From Epiperipatus broadwayi (lineage: Eukaryota; Onychophora; Udeonychophora; Euonychophora; Peripatidae), in the NCBI GenBank assembly GCA_028023455.1, contig JAQFVV010006274.1, forward strand, positions 3,288,001-3,352,000: a stretch of 64,000 nt of DNA. The letters run 5' to 3'. Shown piece by piece: positions 12,291-24,500 of the stretch (position 1 is its first letter; each line of letters starts with the position of its first letter). The notes below the pieces were generated by a model that did no database searches, was not told the DNA's origin, and saw only the letters and a list, made by a program, of their open reading frames with translations. The position numbers and the translations under genes are program-made.

Positions 12291-14590
12291 AGAGCGCAAA
12301 AGATCCTCCCCTTTTAAGCTTATGTTGTTAGAAATTGTGGCACATTTGCGAGCATTAATTTCTCTTTCTTTTTTCCATCTGAGTATGTAATTGCTTTATG
12401 AAAGAAATCTATATATTTTTACTATATATATAAAAAAGATCCCCATTTTCGAACAACAACAAACTTATAGGAACATTTTTCCATATTGCAAATAATATGT
12501 GTTGTAGAAGCAAATGTGTGTTTGGTTTAGTAAGTGCTATATATGTAAATTGATTAATGAGTTTTCTAAGTTATTGACAAATTATTTTTTTAAAAAACAA
12601 ACAAAAAGAAAATAGTTATAATTAAACAATTAATAATATATCGTTGTATGGATAAACTTTTTCTTTAGAATTTAAATGGGGTGGGGGCAACTTTTAATTG
12701 GTCCACTGTAGGGCGACAACATCCGACAGTTCAATATTCGATTACCAACTAGATTGGCTAAAGATTTGGATACCTGAAATAAAAATTCTAATTTGATTAA
12801 AATCTGAAAAAAAAAACCTAATGTTTTATTTCGGCTGGATTCTAATTCAAATGGTGGGCAAATCTAACAAATTTTCTTAACACTATCTTTCGAGGCCTTT
12901 CTATCATTATAATACATTTTTTATTTGAATCTAAGATTCGATTCGAATCTGATGTACAATTGCAGCAAAAATGTCACCACCCAAATTTATTAGTTTGATA
13001 ATAGTTTTCAATATTTTATTGACAACATATAAACTAACAAATAAATACTTTAAAGTTATTTTATTCTTTCTTCTTCATTTAATATATACATTTCAAACTA
13101 CTCTTTAGTTTTATAATTTTATTATTGACTCTAAAGAAAATATCTTCAATTAATGATAATAATAACAATAATTTATACTCTTCTTTTTTATAAGCAACAT
13201 TGTTTGTCTTTCTTATATTATTAATAAAAGAAAATAAATATTGAAAGTAAATTTGACTGAAAATATTTTTTAAGTACTATTTAGCAGTAATACTATTGTG
13301 AATAAATATATCAAAGACGACGTAGGAGAGCTTTATATCTTTTTATTATATCTGACCGCCTTCTAATTTTGTGAAATATTAAGAGTTCAAAATAATAAGA
13401 CTATACTCTTTAACCGATTTTTTTTCGTCAAAGAGAGAAGAAGATGGGGGAGATTGTAACCAAAAAAGAAAGGGGTCACTACTCATTATAAAGGATTTCT
13501 CCAATTTATTTATTTATAAAATAAAAACGAAATAATACAACAAACTATAAAGAATGTTTTCTTCATAAAATTGGAATGTCAATAATAAATAGCGAATCAT
13601 TAGAGTTTTTAACTTTATTAAAAAAATTATTTGAGAGGAAGAGTGTGAAAGGAGACATAAAAAAAGTTTTCAGCATGATTTATTGTATTTACATGGCTTT
13701 CACTTCTAAAGTTAAATTTTAATTAAGTCAATATTTTAAACAAAAACTAAATCTGTAAAAGTTTCAATTTTTATGAAACATTTTTTTTTCCGAAGTTTTA
13801 TTTGATAAATAAGCGGTATCTTTGAGGAGATATTTCTTTTGATTATCAGTCGACTAAAATAGTGGGAAGAAAAATGTTCTCAGCTGGAGAAGTCAGTAAT
13901 GAAAGAGAGTGCATGCAATCAAGTTCGATAATATTAATGATTTTGTTTTAATCATATATATATAAATGTACAGTAGAGATAATAGATTTGAAATTGCTGA
14001 TGTTAGGGTAGGTGCTATATATGTGTATATTGGAGAGTAGCATCAATAAACAAAATTATATTTAATAGATGTATATATGTTTGCTGAGATCTCCGCCTGA
14101 AGGTAGAAAGCTAGTTATTAAAGTTTTAATTATCGCCCTGCAGAATGTATTACAGTGGTATTGTGGCGGACTCTGGAGATAAAGGTACATTGGCCGCGGC
14201 TCCATTTTTATTACCTGCAGTGCCAGAAGTTCTTATGAACTCCAGAGCATGTCATTTTCTAGTCTTACGTGATTTAGTGTAATAGTAGAGTAATAAACTC
14301 AAATGCTAATGGTTTTAGTACAGAACTCTACTACTTCTGTGCTCGAACGTCACAAAATTTTCAAGTAGTGAACCATTCATTATTTTTTCACTATTCTTAA
14401 CACAATTTAATTCTACCTTCTTAATTTTTGAAATACATCATGAACTTCAATTAACTTTATTCATTACAATGCATCAGCACGTGATAAATAATTCATTGGA
14501 ATAAGATCTTTTAGAAAAAAAAATGGTATTGATTCAATTTCAAATTCTGATACTTAAAATAGTGTTAAATGTATATTGTCTAACTCCTCG
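12290..14590. other. CpG-retaining block, possible unmethylated or regulatory DNA
   Basis: CpG dinucleotides recur every few dozen bases here (for example around 12295, 12711, 12950, 13320, 13427, 14090-14280, 14343, 14480), while neighbouring kilobases have very few. No repeat family was recognised within it. In a genome where CpG is depleted by methylation, such a block can mark unmethylated, regulatory or selected DNA; it could also be a young insertion not yet decayed. The densest, least AT-rich part is 14085-14350. Confidence 0.4.
14145..14282 (+). CDS. Hypothetical 45-residue ORF in a GC-balanced island
   Basis: ATG at 14145 to TAA at 14280-14282. The translation starts MYYSGIVADSGDKGTLAAAP and continues with a short Leu/Pro/Ala segment; there is no known domain. 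It stands out because its composition is near 45-50% G+C in a 25% G+C landscape and it contains GGCCGCGG. It is too short to judge as protein-coding. It could equally be an exon, a promoter-proximal element, a non-coding RNA or part of an unrecognised repeat. No splice sites or TATA element decide between these. Confidence 0.2.
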   Translation: MYYSGIVADSGDKGTLAAAPFLLPAVPEVLMNSRACHFLVLRDLV

Positions 14591-14597
14591 CTGTTCG

Positions 14598-14972
14598 CAG
14601 AGCCGCATTTACTATTAAGCTAAATAAGCTAAAGCTTGCGGCCTCAGCTTTCATGAGACTTGTAAAATGTAAACTTCGTAGTTTGTCCTTCGATAATACT
14701 ATTTCTAACTTTGTAATATTTTAAATTTAAGGATGACATTTTAAGATTTGCTTCATTTTTAACGAATACAATGTTTATGTTAAACATATTTGTATGTTTT
14801 TATTTTATATTATATTTTGTTTAATGTTAAATAATATAACAAAGACTTTGCTATGTATTAATAACCTGTGTAAATGGATATATGTATCTTTTTTATACAA
14901 TTAAAACAAATTGGGGAAAGGTCCTCAATTTTTTGTTACCTTAGGGCCTAAAAATATATAAATCCGGCCCTA
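14598..14972. mobile_element. hAT-type MITE, 375 bp
   Basis: Ends are CAGAGCCGCATTTA on the left and, in reverse complement, TAGGGCCGGATTTA on the right. Flanking 8-base duplications are GCTGTTCG (14590-14597) and ACTGTTAG (14973-14980), 6 of 8 identical. CAG-type ends with an 8-bp target duplication are the hallmark of hAT elements. A second nested pair of GGCC-rich blocks (GCGGCCTCAG at about 14638; CTTAGGGCCT at about 14941) lies inside. No transposase. Confidence 0.75.
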
Positions 14973-14980
14973 ACTGTTAG

Positions 14981-15580
14981 TTTAATGATTTTATGCTGCT
15001 ATTAATAATGAACAGGCAAAAAAAATGTAATTCAAAATGTCTCTTTCCAAGACTGAATCAGATTTCAAAAATAAGAATTTTACTTCTCATTGCAATCCTA
15101 AACTTTGCTAAATAAAAAAACCATAGGCAATTTACTATGATCTGTTTATTAATTTATAGGTATTTACTAAATGTTTTTTTAAATAATAATAATAATTTTG
15201 AATATGTATGGCAAATTAATTTATTTATTATAAAAGATTAAGGTTACCATGGAATGTTTGTTTGGATAATAAAGGTTTTGAATTTTTTAAAATTTAACAG
15301 TGTTTGTAAATATGTGTTCCAATAATTTATTTACAGTAATAGAGTCAATATTATTTTTATATTTATTTGGGTAATAGGAATTTTTGAATAATAGATGTTT
15401 GGATTAATGCTATTTCACTTATATAAAAAATTCTTTTACTCATACTTATTTTTTATGATGCTTTTTCACTTTTAGTTGCTTTTATTGATTTTTAAGAACA
15501 TTTTCTGGTTAGTTTTCAATACAAACAAAAAGGATGAACAAATTATCAAGTTATATTGATACTTGTAAAAATTATATGGG
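14981..15580. other. AT-rich DNA, no feature seen
   Basis: No motif or repeat recognised before the repeat A copy. Confidence 0.5.
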
Positions 15581-15912
15581 ATATGAACCCAGACTTTCAA
15601 GTTCCCTTCAGTCATCCATTTTATCTTATACAACCGACTTATACATCTGATACACATGACCACATACATATGAAAAAGACAAATGATCTCCAATATATAT
15701 ATTTCATGCTGAATCAGTATTCATCAATTGATCTGGATCATCAACTCTCACACATAATTTATATTAAGATAGAAAATCTTCAAATTTTAATAGATAGGCT
15801 TCAATCTTCTCCATTCTCCAACTCTTCAACCATTCATATCATTGAAAATCTGATGGTGGCCTATTCACAGCTCTTGTTTTCCAATTTTGTTGTCATACCA
15901 ATATTTTATTGA
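15581..15912 (+). repeat. Interspersed repeat A, copy 1
   Basis: About 330 bases starting GAACCCAGACTTTCAAG, with the internal landmarks GACCACATACATATGAAAAA, AATGATCTCCAATATAT, TTCATGCTGAATCAG and CTTCAATCTTCTCCA. Further copies lie at 29700-29990 (reverse), 44773-45110, 45251-45615 (inverted pair) and 58478-58830. A 118-codon frame crosses it and a similar frame crosses copy 44773-45110, but this reflects shared ancestry of the repeat; no protein domain is visible. Read on the minus strand, the outer end is GTCTGGGTTCAAAT, which resembles a pol III B box, so a SINE or a terminal repeat are both possible. Confidence 0.75.
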
Positions 15913-16781
15913 AAAAAAAAAACTTTTTTGTTATTTTGCAAATAGTTTCACAGTTTTAAAATATTTTAATGTAAATAAGCAAACAAAACCTATTATCCAA
16001 GATCAGCTTAGAGCTAAAAAAATTTATTTGTCATTACCTAATAATATAATTTGCTTGATATGTTTCTCTACGTATACATAGATTTACTAATTTCTTACTA
16101 TTGCTAGAACTTTGTATATGTGCAATGATCACTAAGACTATATTTTATAGATGGGAATTCCAATTAGAAGAGAAATGAGAGCTATCATTGTTCACTTGAG
16201 AATGACAATTCTAAATCATAATAGAAGACAAGATATTAATGAATTTGAAGTTGCAGAAATGGAAAGAATATCTTAAATTATTATTTTACTGCTATATTAA
16301 AGAAAAAACTACCACAAGATTATTTCTGGTACAGAGTTTGGAATAGAAAATTTTATAATCTAAAAATATCAAAAACTCAAATAATGTGTACAAAAATAAA
16401 ATATATTTAAACCAAAATTCAACTTTTATTGCAAAATGTAAGGATGAGCATAATTGTACAATAATTTCTCTGATGACTTATGTATTCTGTTTTTTTTTTC
16501 ACTCCTATCATTTGACAAGAAGCATCCTCATGGAATGGTAAACCTTAGATAACCAAGAATAAAATTATTCTGAATGAGATTACATTTTATACTTTTTTTA
16601 AAATGTGTTAGAATGACTGATTCAAAAACTAAAAATTTCAGAATCATTCTCAGAGAGTAACATGGATCAAATTTATTTCAAACTAATTGAAATAAAATGA
16701 TAAAGTATTCAATCTGCCAGTAAATGAGATTATTATCAAAATCACCATTTTTTTTTATTTTGCTGTAATATCCTATATAAA
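15913..16781. other. AT-rich DNA, no feature seen
   Basis: Two small AT-driven frames only; no recognised repeat. Confidence 0.5.
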
Positions 16782-17022
16782 TACAATTTATCCAAACCAC
16801 TTTGAACATTTTTTAGCAAAACTTTTTATTTGTACATATATACATACATTTATATTTTGACTGTCCTGCAGTCTTTTTCAGAGCCAATTTACTTTAATCT
16901 TTTAAAGAAATGTTTAGAGATTAAAGTAAATTGGCTATGAAGAAGACTGCAGGACAATCAAAACATACAAATAAAGAGTTTTGCTAAAAAGTGTTTGAAA
17001 TGGTTCGAATAAATTGTATTTA
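16782..17022. mobile_element. Hairpin of two inverted PLE-terminal-like segments with hammerhead-like cores
   Basis: About 115-base arms (outer AAATACAATTTATCC, inner GATTAAAGTAAATTGGCT) fold around a short loop near 16912. On the plus strand, the right arm reads ATGAAGA (16937-16943), then AGACTGCAGGACAATC, which can form a stem with a 5-6 base loop, then AAAAC: the order of a hammerhead core CUGANGA / stem II / GAAA with mutations. The left arm, read on the minus strand, has CTGAAAA, AGACTGCAGGACAGTC and AAAA. Stem II is better preserved than the catalytic bases. Probably a miniature, coding-free PLE derivative. Confidence 0.6.
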
Positions 17023-19879
17023 AATGAGATTATGTTGAAGTTGATCACAATAATTATTAAATATCAAGGCTATATTTATTTTAATATTAAATAATTATCA
17101 AATTGTTTGTTTCTAAAGAGCTCATAAGAAGTTCCAACAGACCTACGGTTTGTTCACCAGAATTTAGACTTGATTTATGATACTAAAAATTATATTTAAA
17201 ACTTATTGTTTCTTTACTGAACTAAACTTTTTCACATTGATAATATAGAATTAATGCTTATAGCTTTCAAAAAAAGTTTCAAATCTTTTCAGATGCTTCA
17301 ATAACTTATTTAAAATTTTTAAATTATAGTTTTTTCAATAAATGAAGTTTATGGATTTTTATTTAATGAATTCTTATAACAATATTTTATTATATAACAA
17401 TGTCGGCATTTTTTAATTTTCTGAGCAAAAACATTTTAAAATATAATATGTTTAGTATGCATATATGAATTAGAAAACTTTCAGATTGTCAATTCATTTC
17501 AACCTATTCATAAATATTAATTGCTAGAATTAAAATCTCAACCAATGGACCAATTAAGTTTTATATATCAATCAGGCAAGTTTTAAATTATTAATATAGC
17601 ATCCAATATATAATTAAATAATTAATATTGGATTAAGTAAGACCTAAATTAATCTAAAGTTAATTATATTATGTTTCATTAGATTTTTGAAATCCTATAA
17701 CAAAAATGGTATTGTTAACCCATTCTCCTTCTTAAACCTTATTTAAATTAGATGCTATTCAATATTCATAATTATCATTTTGCAAGGTGCATATATTTAT
17801 ATATACATATTTACATTTTTAAAATAGATTCTAATAGTTAGTTACAGCAAAATTAAATTTATTTCCAAAAACTCTGAAAAAGATATTCTAAGTAAATATT
17901 TTAAGTTCAGTTAGTTAATCATATTCACGGTTCAAATTCAAAATTGCCTGGCATTTTTCTATCAATCAATCAATAATATCCTGTTCTATGAATAGGTCCA
18001 GAAACAGTCATATAGGTGATTCACCCATTTCTTCATTTTGTTTTGTTCATTACCCAGATCTATTTCACATATCTCTTCCCATCTCTTATATCAATCCTTT
18101 TATCTAACCTAACCAGTTATCTAATATTAATCAGTACTTTGAGATGATCAAAGAAATAATGGTTTATTTACAAACCTGCTGATAATAGGATTTAGTCTTC
18201 ATTTTATGAATATCCTTATATAGTCATAGATTATAGAACAAATTATCAATTGTACTTTAGGCCAAGTCATAACAAAAACTTGTTCAGCAACTTAAATACA
18301 ATCTAGAGCATGTATTTATTGCTTTTCAACTATAATATCAGGAATATATTTAAGGTTTGATAAAAAAAACTGAATTAAGTGTAGGTGGAAATGAAAGAAA
18401 ATTGAAAGATGAATTTATAATATCTTTATAAAACCTTGATATAAGCTGATCTTGCTTTTATTTAAAGTCTGCTCAGCCCTTGAAATTTATTATCATTCTA
18501 ATATTTTATCATTAGATAACCAACTACTAAAATACATAGAATATTAAGCCCTGTACAATTTTTTGCCCAACTAGAGTTTTTATTTTTTATTCCATATATC
18601 TAAAATCATTAAACTTAGATTTATACACTTTCATCTTAAATGTTCTATAAATTAGATAAATCAAATTCTACTTACCATCACATTAAACTTATGTTTAGTA
18701 TCTGCAAACACATTGTAAAAATGATTGAGTGAACTTTCTATTTTATAGATTTGTTTCAACAGAACAATGCTAACTAAATAAATCATCTAAATAATTACTA
18801 TATAAAAACATCATATTGTCATATTCCTGTTTTTATATTTATCACTTCTGTAAATAACGTTGATCTTTTTTATGAATATTTTTTTATTTATATGTAAAAT
18901 ATTGTTCTATCTCCTTCTAAACCTTTTTTCTTCAAAATATCAGTAAGAATCATTCAATTTATTTTATCAAATATTTTAAATAGTCAATTCAATAAATGGT
19001 AACTTACTGTTTACTTTTAATTGCATTTTTTATCCTCCTATCATTTCTAAATTCAAATAGATTTTAATTCACCTATTGAAAATAAATTATAATAGATAAG
19101 AACTTGAGAGACCATATGATATTTGAACAGTAAAAATGACAGATTGAACTTTCATTCAAAATTTTTTAGCTTTAAGTCTTACAATACTGAATCCCATAGA
19201 GCAACACATTTACTCAATAATTACAATTTGAACTATAAGTTTCAAACTTCCTGCACTCACATTTTGATACTATCCATTTAAGGTAATGCATTGATGATTA
19301 GTAACAATAATTTTATTAAGTTAAACATTAAGCATCATCCCCAAATATAACCTTTGAATTCAATTAAAGATTAATATAACTGTTGTTGTTGTTATTGCTG
19401 TTGCTGTTAATATTATGTCTCAACAAAAATCTTTATTCATCTAAGAGAATTACAAAAAACTTACAAAATTGGATCACAAAGGTTACATGATTGTAGGTAA
19501 ATATGGGTAAAAAAAATTTAAGTTCAATATAGTATTGCATGAATTCTAGAAATCTTGAATTGCTATCATGAGAAATGTCATTTAGGCTTGCATTTTAACA
19601 TATGGTTGAGTTCCAGAGTAACATAAAATTTAATCTGTTAGCTATTCTGCATGTCAAAGATTTTATTATCTTTGTAAATATTATTTGTAAATATTTTTTT
19701 TGCTAACCTTTCAAGAGTAATCTATGGCAACAAGAGTTATAGAAGAAGGTAAAAGTTTGTTCATGTTAGTTAAAAATACAAATACCAGTGTGTATAGTTG
19801 TGATCATAATTGTAATTATAAACATCAATGTTAGTCTTTTATTATAATATTCCTTCAAATATGGCTGGATGATGGATAG
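17023..19879. other. AT-rich DNA, no feature seen apart from a short (TTG)n run
   Basis: A TTG/TTA trinucleotide run lies at 19381-19412. Otherwise no coding motif or repeat family was recognised on either strand. Confidence 0.45.
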
Positions 19880-21595
19880 CAATATTTAATGTTTACCTAT
19901 GATCTTATGAGAAAGGATGATGTGTGAGTTAAGGGTTAATGCATGATGACTGGTTGAATATTTGCTAGTCACAGAAATTGTTTGCAGTTTGATCAGTGGG
20001 AGAGTCAGAGTAGTGAGATTTTCTGAATCATAGACTGGATACTGATAAGGTTGGAGATTTTCTGTTAAAGAAGTAGAATTAAGTGAGGGATTGTTAATTC
20101 CATAGGGGTATGGCAATTATCCATGAGATGGGAAAACCCTGGCACAAGCTCCTTATCATGACCTTTGATTTCCTGAGCTGGATTGTTTTCATTCATTCAG
20201 GTTTTCTTTTTGTTTCATTGAAGGTGGGAGTGTAGTTATAGGTGAGAGGCATGAAGAGATTGCTTCCATAATTTCTGTGGATGTTTTATGATATATGTGC
20301 TTTGCAGTGTGACTAATTTCTGCATGGGGAAAAGGTGGTTAAAGTATTTCAGAGTTTGTTGGGTCAATTGATTTAGGAAAAAAGATAAATTGGTCAGACT
20401 CTGGGTCTCAGATTGGCTGTTCAAAAGAAGTGGAGGATAAATAAAGTATTTGATGAGATTGGATTGATAGATCATTGGGTAGTGAATCTAAATGAGAAAG
20501 AATTAGTGGGGTGAGGTGAGGAGTGGGTGGGTGTATTTAACATGACTATTGGAGTTGAATTTGGATGGTTCTGTGGTTGCTTGAACTGGAGTAGTTAAGA
20601 GTTTGTTTGATTGGCAGGTAGAGGTGACTGCACTTATGATTACTGCTGGAAGTTGTGACACTGCATTTCAAGATGACACTGCTGGCCACAAAAAACACAG
20701 TTTTTAATCCTGAAATATAGTGACAGCAAGGCCTCTTGGTCTGGTAGCTGTGTATGACTTGTGTTATGATAAATGTCTGAAATTCAAAGCTATTAGTGGC
20801 AATAAGTAGGGGGATATCTTATTAAATTGATGGAGTAAAAGGATGTAACTTTGCCAAATGGCTGCATCATTCTTTGAAAGTTTTGGGGGATCTACCCAAA
20901 TTGGGTGTTCTTTAGTATTCCAGTGATGCAGCTATGTTGGTTCTAATCAACTGTAATCAAGGCAAAGTTATGTAGTGTTTTAATCTGAGTTTGAAAGTTG
21001 TGTCTTTGGGTAGTCTGATAAAACTCAGTAACTATGTACTTTGAATTTGGATGATCATCAATATGGTTAATTGTAATCCAAAGGCTGTGCAAGATTATTG
21101 TGTGATAAAAAAAATTGTCTAGAAAATTTATATAGTGAAATATTTGTCTATTGTTGACAATACCAGAGATTGGTAGGGAGGGGGAGCCAAAAAATCCTTA
21201 AAAATGTCATAAATAATTCCCCCAGTATAGTGTTATTAAATCGGTCATTGATCATTGCTAGGGTATCATTGGTCCAGTTGGAAGCAGAGGGGAATCTTGA
21301 GGTCTAAGATCACTGGGAGTATTTTTTCTGAAACATGGAGCTGATTTGGAAGATGTTGAAATCTTGTTAACTGTGCATTGTTCATTGAAGTGTTATTTTT
21401 AATAGTTTTTGAATAACCTCGATTTTTCTTTGGAGTTTGCAATTCTGTGTTATGAATAGTAGAAGTTGAAATCTTTTTAATTGTGCTGTTGTATATTGAA
21501 ATGCTATTTTTAATAACATTTGCATACCTTTAGACTTTGAAATTCTGTGTTGTAAATGTTGGCAGCAGACAATTATGTGATCGTTTGTCATAATA
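19880..21595 (-). other. Strand-asymmetric block, possibly a decayed coding region on the minus strand
   Basis: The plus strand is G- and T-rich (CCA- and CT-rich on the minus strand) over about 1.7 kb, unlike the neighbouring A/T-balanced DNA. The minus-strand frames at 21591-21382, 20475-20236 and 20116-19886 are rich in Ser, Thr, Leu, Pro and Gln and broken by many stops between. No catalytic motif, zinc finger or transposon end was recognised. Two short repeats, each with GAAATTCTGTGTT-like cores, sit about 100 bases apart at 21440-21560. It may be an old transposon ORF or a long transcribed region with strand-biased composition. Confidence 0.3.
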
Positions 21596-24500
21596 TTGAC
21601 CTTGAAATAATCAATGGATAAATTTAATTTTTAAAAAAATTGTTACACTAAATTGAGAAGTAATAATAGTAGTAGTAGTTATTTTCTGTGGCAGGTTTAA
21701 TTTTATATTTCAAGCACAAACACACACATATATATATTGACTTTGTCTTTCTCATTTCATTGCTCATATCCAATACAAATCCAAATTTTTAAATAAAACG
21801 TTAAAATAATGGGTTCCCCCTTTCTAAACCTTTTTCTCTACCCCTGATGACAAAATTTATATAAGGATGACTCTTAAGCTGTTCAAGTCAACCTCAGACA
21901 TCAGTCACCAGTGAGTAAAAAAAATATTACATATATAATATAAAATTCTTAATTTCAAATCAATAGGCATTATAAAACAATAACTGGTAGATACATCTTG
22001 CATAAATTTATGATACATCAACATAAAAGTCTCAGGTAAATAGACAAAAAATATTTATATATGTAACTCAGGTAATTTGGATATATCATTATGATCGTGT
22101 CTTCCAGTTGTGATGCCATACTTTGGAAAAGAAAAAAAATTTACATATATAAACGAGGAGAATTTTTTTTTGCACATAAATACAGATAAATTAAAGGAAT
22201 TCCCATGATCTCAGGGAGTGTGGGTATGTTATTTAAGGACACTAATTTGTGATGCCACAATTGGGAAAAAAAATTATACATATCACATATTGCACCACAA
22301 CACATTACCCTTAGGGAAAACAATCTGATCAGGGTTATGTGAGAAACAGTTCAGGCCCATAATTGGTGTACCATAAGCAGAAAAAAACATACATAAAGCT
22401 CCAATTTGTACATTCACATAACAAAATCCAGAGTCAAGGCAAAGTACACCAAATCAGACCAAAGTGAGATGGTGAGATCTTGAGTCCAACCAAACTTCAA
22501 CTCATTTGTCAGAACTTCATGATTTAATACCTTATGAGTGACATTTCTGAGGTTACACATGAGTCTCAATTTTTTCTGTGAGCCTGCTACAAACAGGGAG
22601 AAACCTAAGACTCAAGAGGAGTAAACAATCTAAACATAACTTAATGATTAAACAGACCACTTAACACACTAATTGACTTAATTAAAACAATGCATATTCA
22701 ACATATAAAATCATTAAGAAATTAGAATAAGACAATATGGATTGAATTGAGATAGGACTATGAGCAAGAAAGATATGGAATGAGTTTTATGTTTTAAACC
22801 GGTTTATTTAAACAGTAACATAAAATCAAGTAAAAGAAAATGACAAGAATTATATAGTGTTAAGTATGTGTGATTAATGCATGCATTTGTTTACATATTG
22901 GGTGAGACTAATATCAATACAGCAATCCCCTTCTAACACATTAAAATAGGTGTATGTGCAGTTAATAAATCATGCCTATAATCATTTAATATGTCCATTC
23001 TATTGTGCATTGGTTTGCTAATGTTACAAGATAATATCCTAGTCAAGATGATGTCTACATACAGCTCTAAGATGGCTATTATATATATTAACAGTGAGAG
23101 TGAATAAATAAACTCAAAATAATGCAGATTTAATCTGGTAACCAAGATTTGAGTTACAGTCTAATGCTGAATAGTTGATTAATAAAGAGGAAAAGAACTG
23201 GTTACTTTTAGATTTGCATATTTATACTATCTGCACTGAATAAAATACTAAGGAATAAGTCTGCAGTGCAAGTGAGTAATTATTCAAGAGTTTCAGCATC
23301 AAATGCTCGATACCCTGAGACTGGACAGTTTGCTACAATTAATATATGAACAGATAACTTCAGGAACTTGGATTGGCTTTATAAATATGGTCTGGATCCT
23401 CATGTTCCAGTTCTAATAAAGATAGCCATATCCAAACTAAGACATGGGATGGCTGGTCACCATGAACCCACTTTAAAAGGTGCTGCAAAACGTAAGCATA
23501 CAAATGTGTACTTTATAAAGACAAATTCACAATGCACACACAAAATACCAATAGTTATATATATAGTTAATTAATTGCACCTAAAAACAGATGGCTTCAA
23601 TCTGCCAAACTAACACAACCCAGTTTTTAAACTAGCATTATAATTATGTTAAGTAAAAGGGCTTAAATTAAATTACAAACTAAGTTAAAATATTGAATCT
23701 GCATATATATAATCATAATTAAGGAGGGAATGTATATTTGATGGGCATTAATAAACATTAACAAATATACTTTAATATCATCTCTAGCTAGTACATCACT
23801 TCTAACCAACAGATCTCAAAAGTCATAAGTTATAATAACTGACTAAGCAAACCCTCACGAAATATAATGCAGTTATAACATATATAAAATCATAATGCAC
23901 TTATAACATATATCTATCAATATAGTATTTTAAAACAGCAATTTAATATGCGAAGTAGCATTCTTAAAATATTTAAAATGATGATTTTAATTATCTCTAT
24001 TGAAGTTTGTTAACAATTAGTATTCACTGTTTTGAAAGATTGGCATATTATAACATATATAATAAATTTAGAAAAAATAGTTAAAACAATAAATATAGGC
24101 ATGACCAAAGTTTTAAGAAATTTAAGTCATAACTGATTGCAGTTATTTATAGATTAAAAGAATAAATTATTTTACATTATAAAGATGAATTCAGGCAAGT
24201 TTTACTTTATAAATGATTTAATTTAACAGAGTTTTAAGAAATAAGATTGAACATTCATTATATTAAATAAGCTAGCTTAATATTAAAATTTCAGATTTAA
24301 GAATTAATTTATAGAGCTCTGCAGTATTTGAAAGAAATATTACAGATCTTCTTGGTTGTAGCTTGTAATGCAGGCACATCATACAGTAGGCATAGTGGCA
24401 CTCCTCGAGATATGTGGTTTGGATTAAGATGTTTTCTTCATATGATAGGCTGCTGGAAGTTCCCCATCTCTGTGATGATGATCATGCTATCAGGCATGTA

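Noticed and set aside
15556-15912. 118-codon frame with a similar frame at 44708-45061
   Set aside because: Both lie in copies of repeat A. The shared residues follow from nucleotide similarity, copy 58478 does not keep the full frame, and no protein domain is visible.
23341-23494. Possible exon ending in a GTAAGC donor (ACTTTAAAAGGTGCTGCAAAAC before it)
   Set aside because: No matching acceptor, no recognisable protein family, and no second exon in frame nearby.
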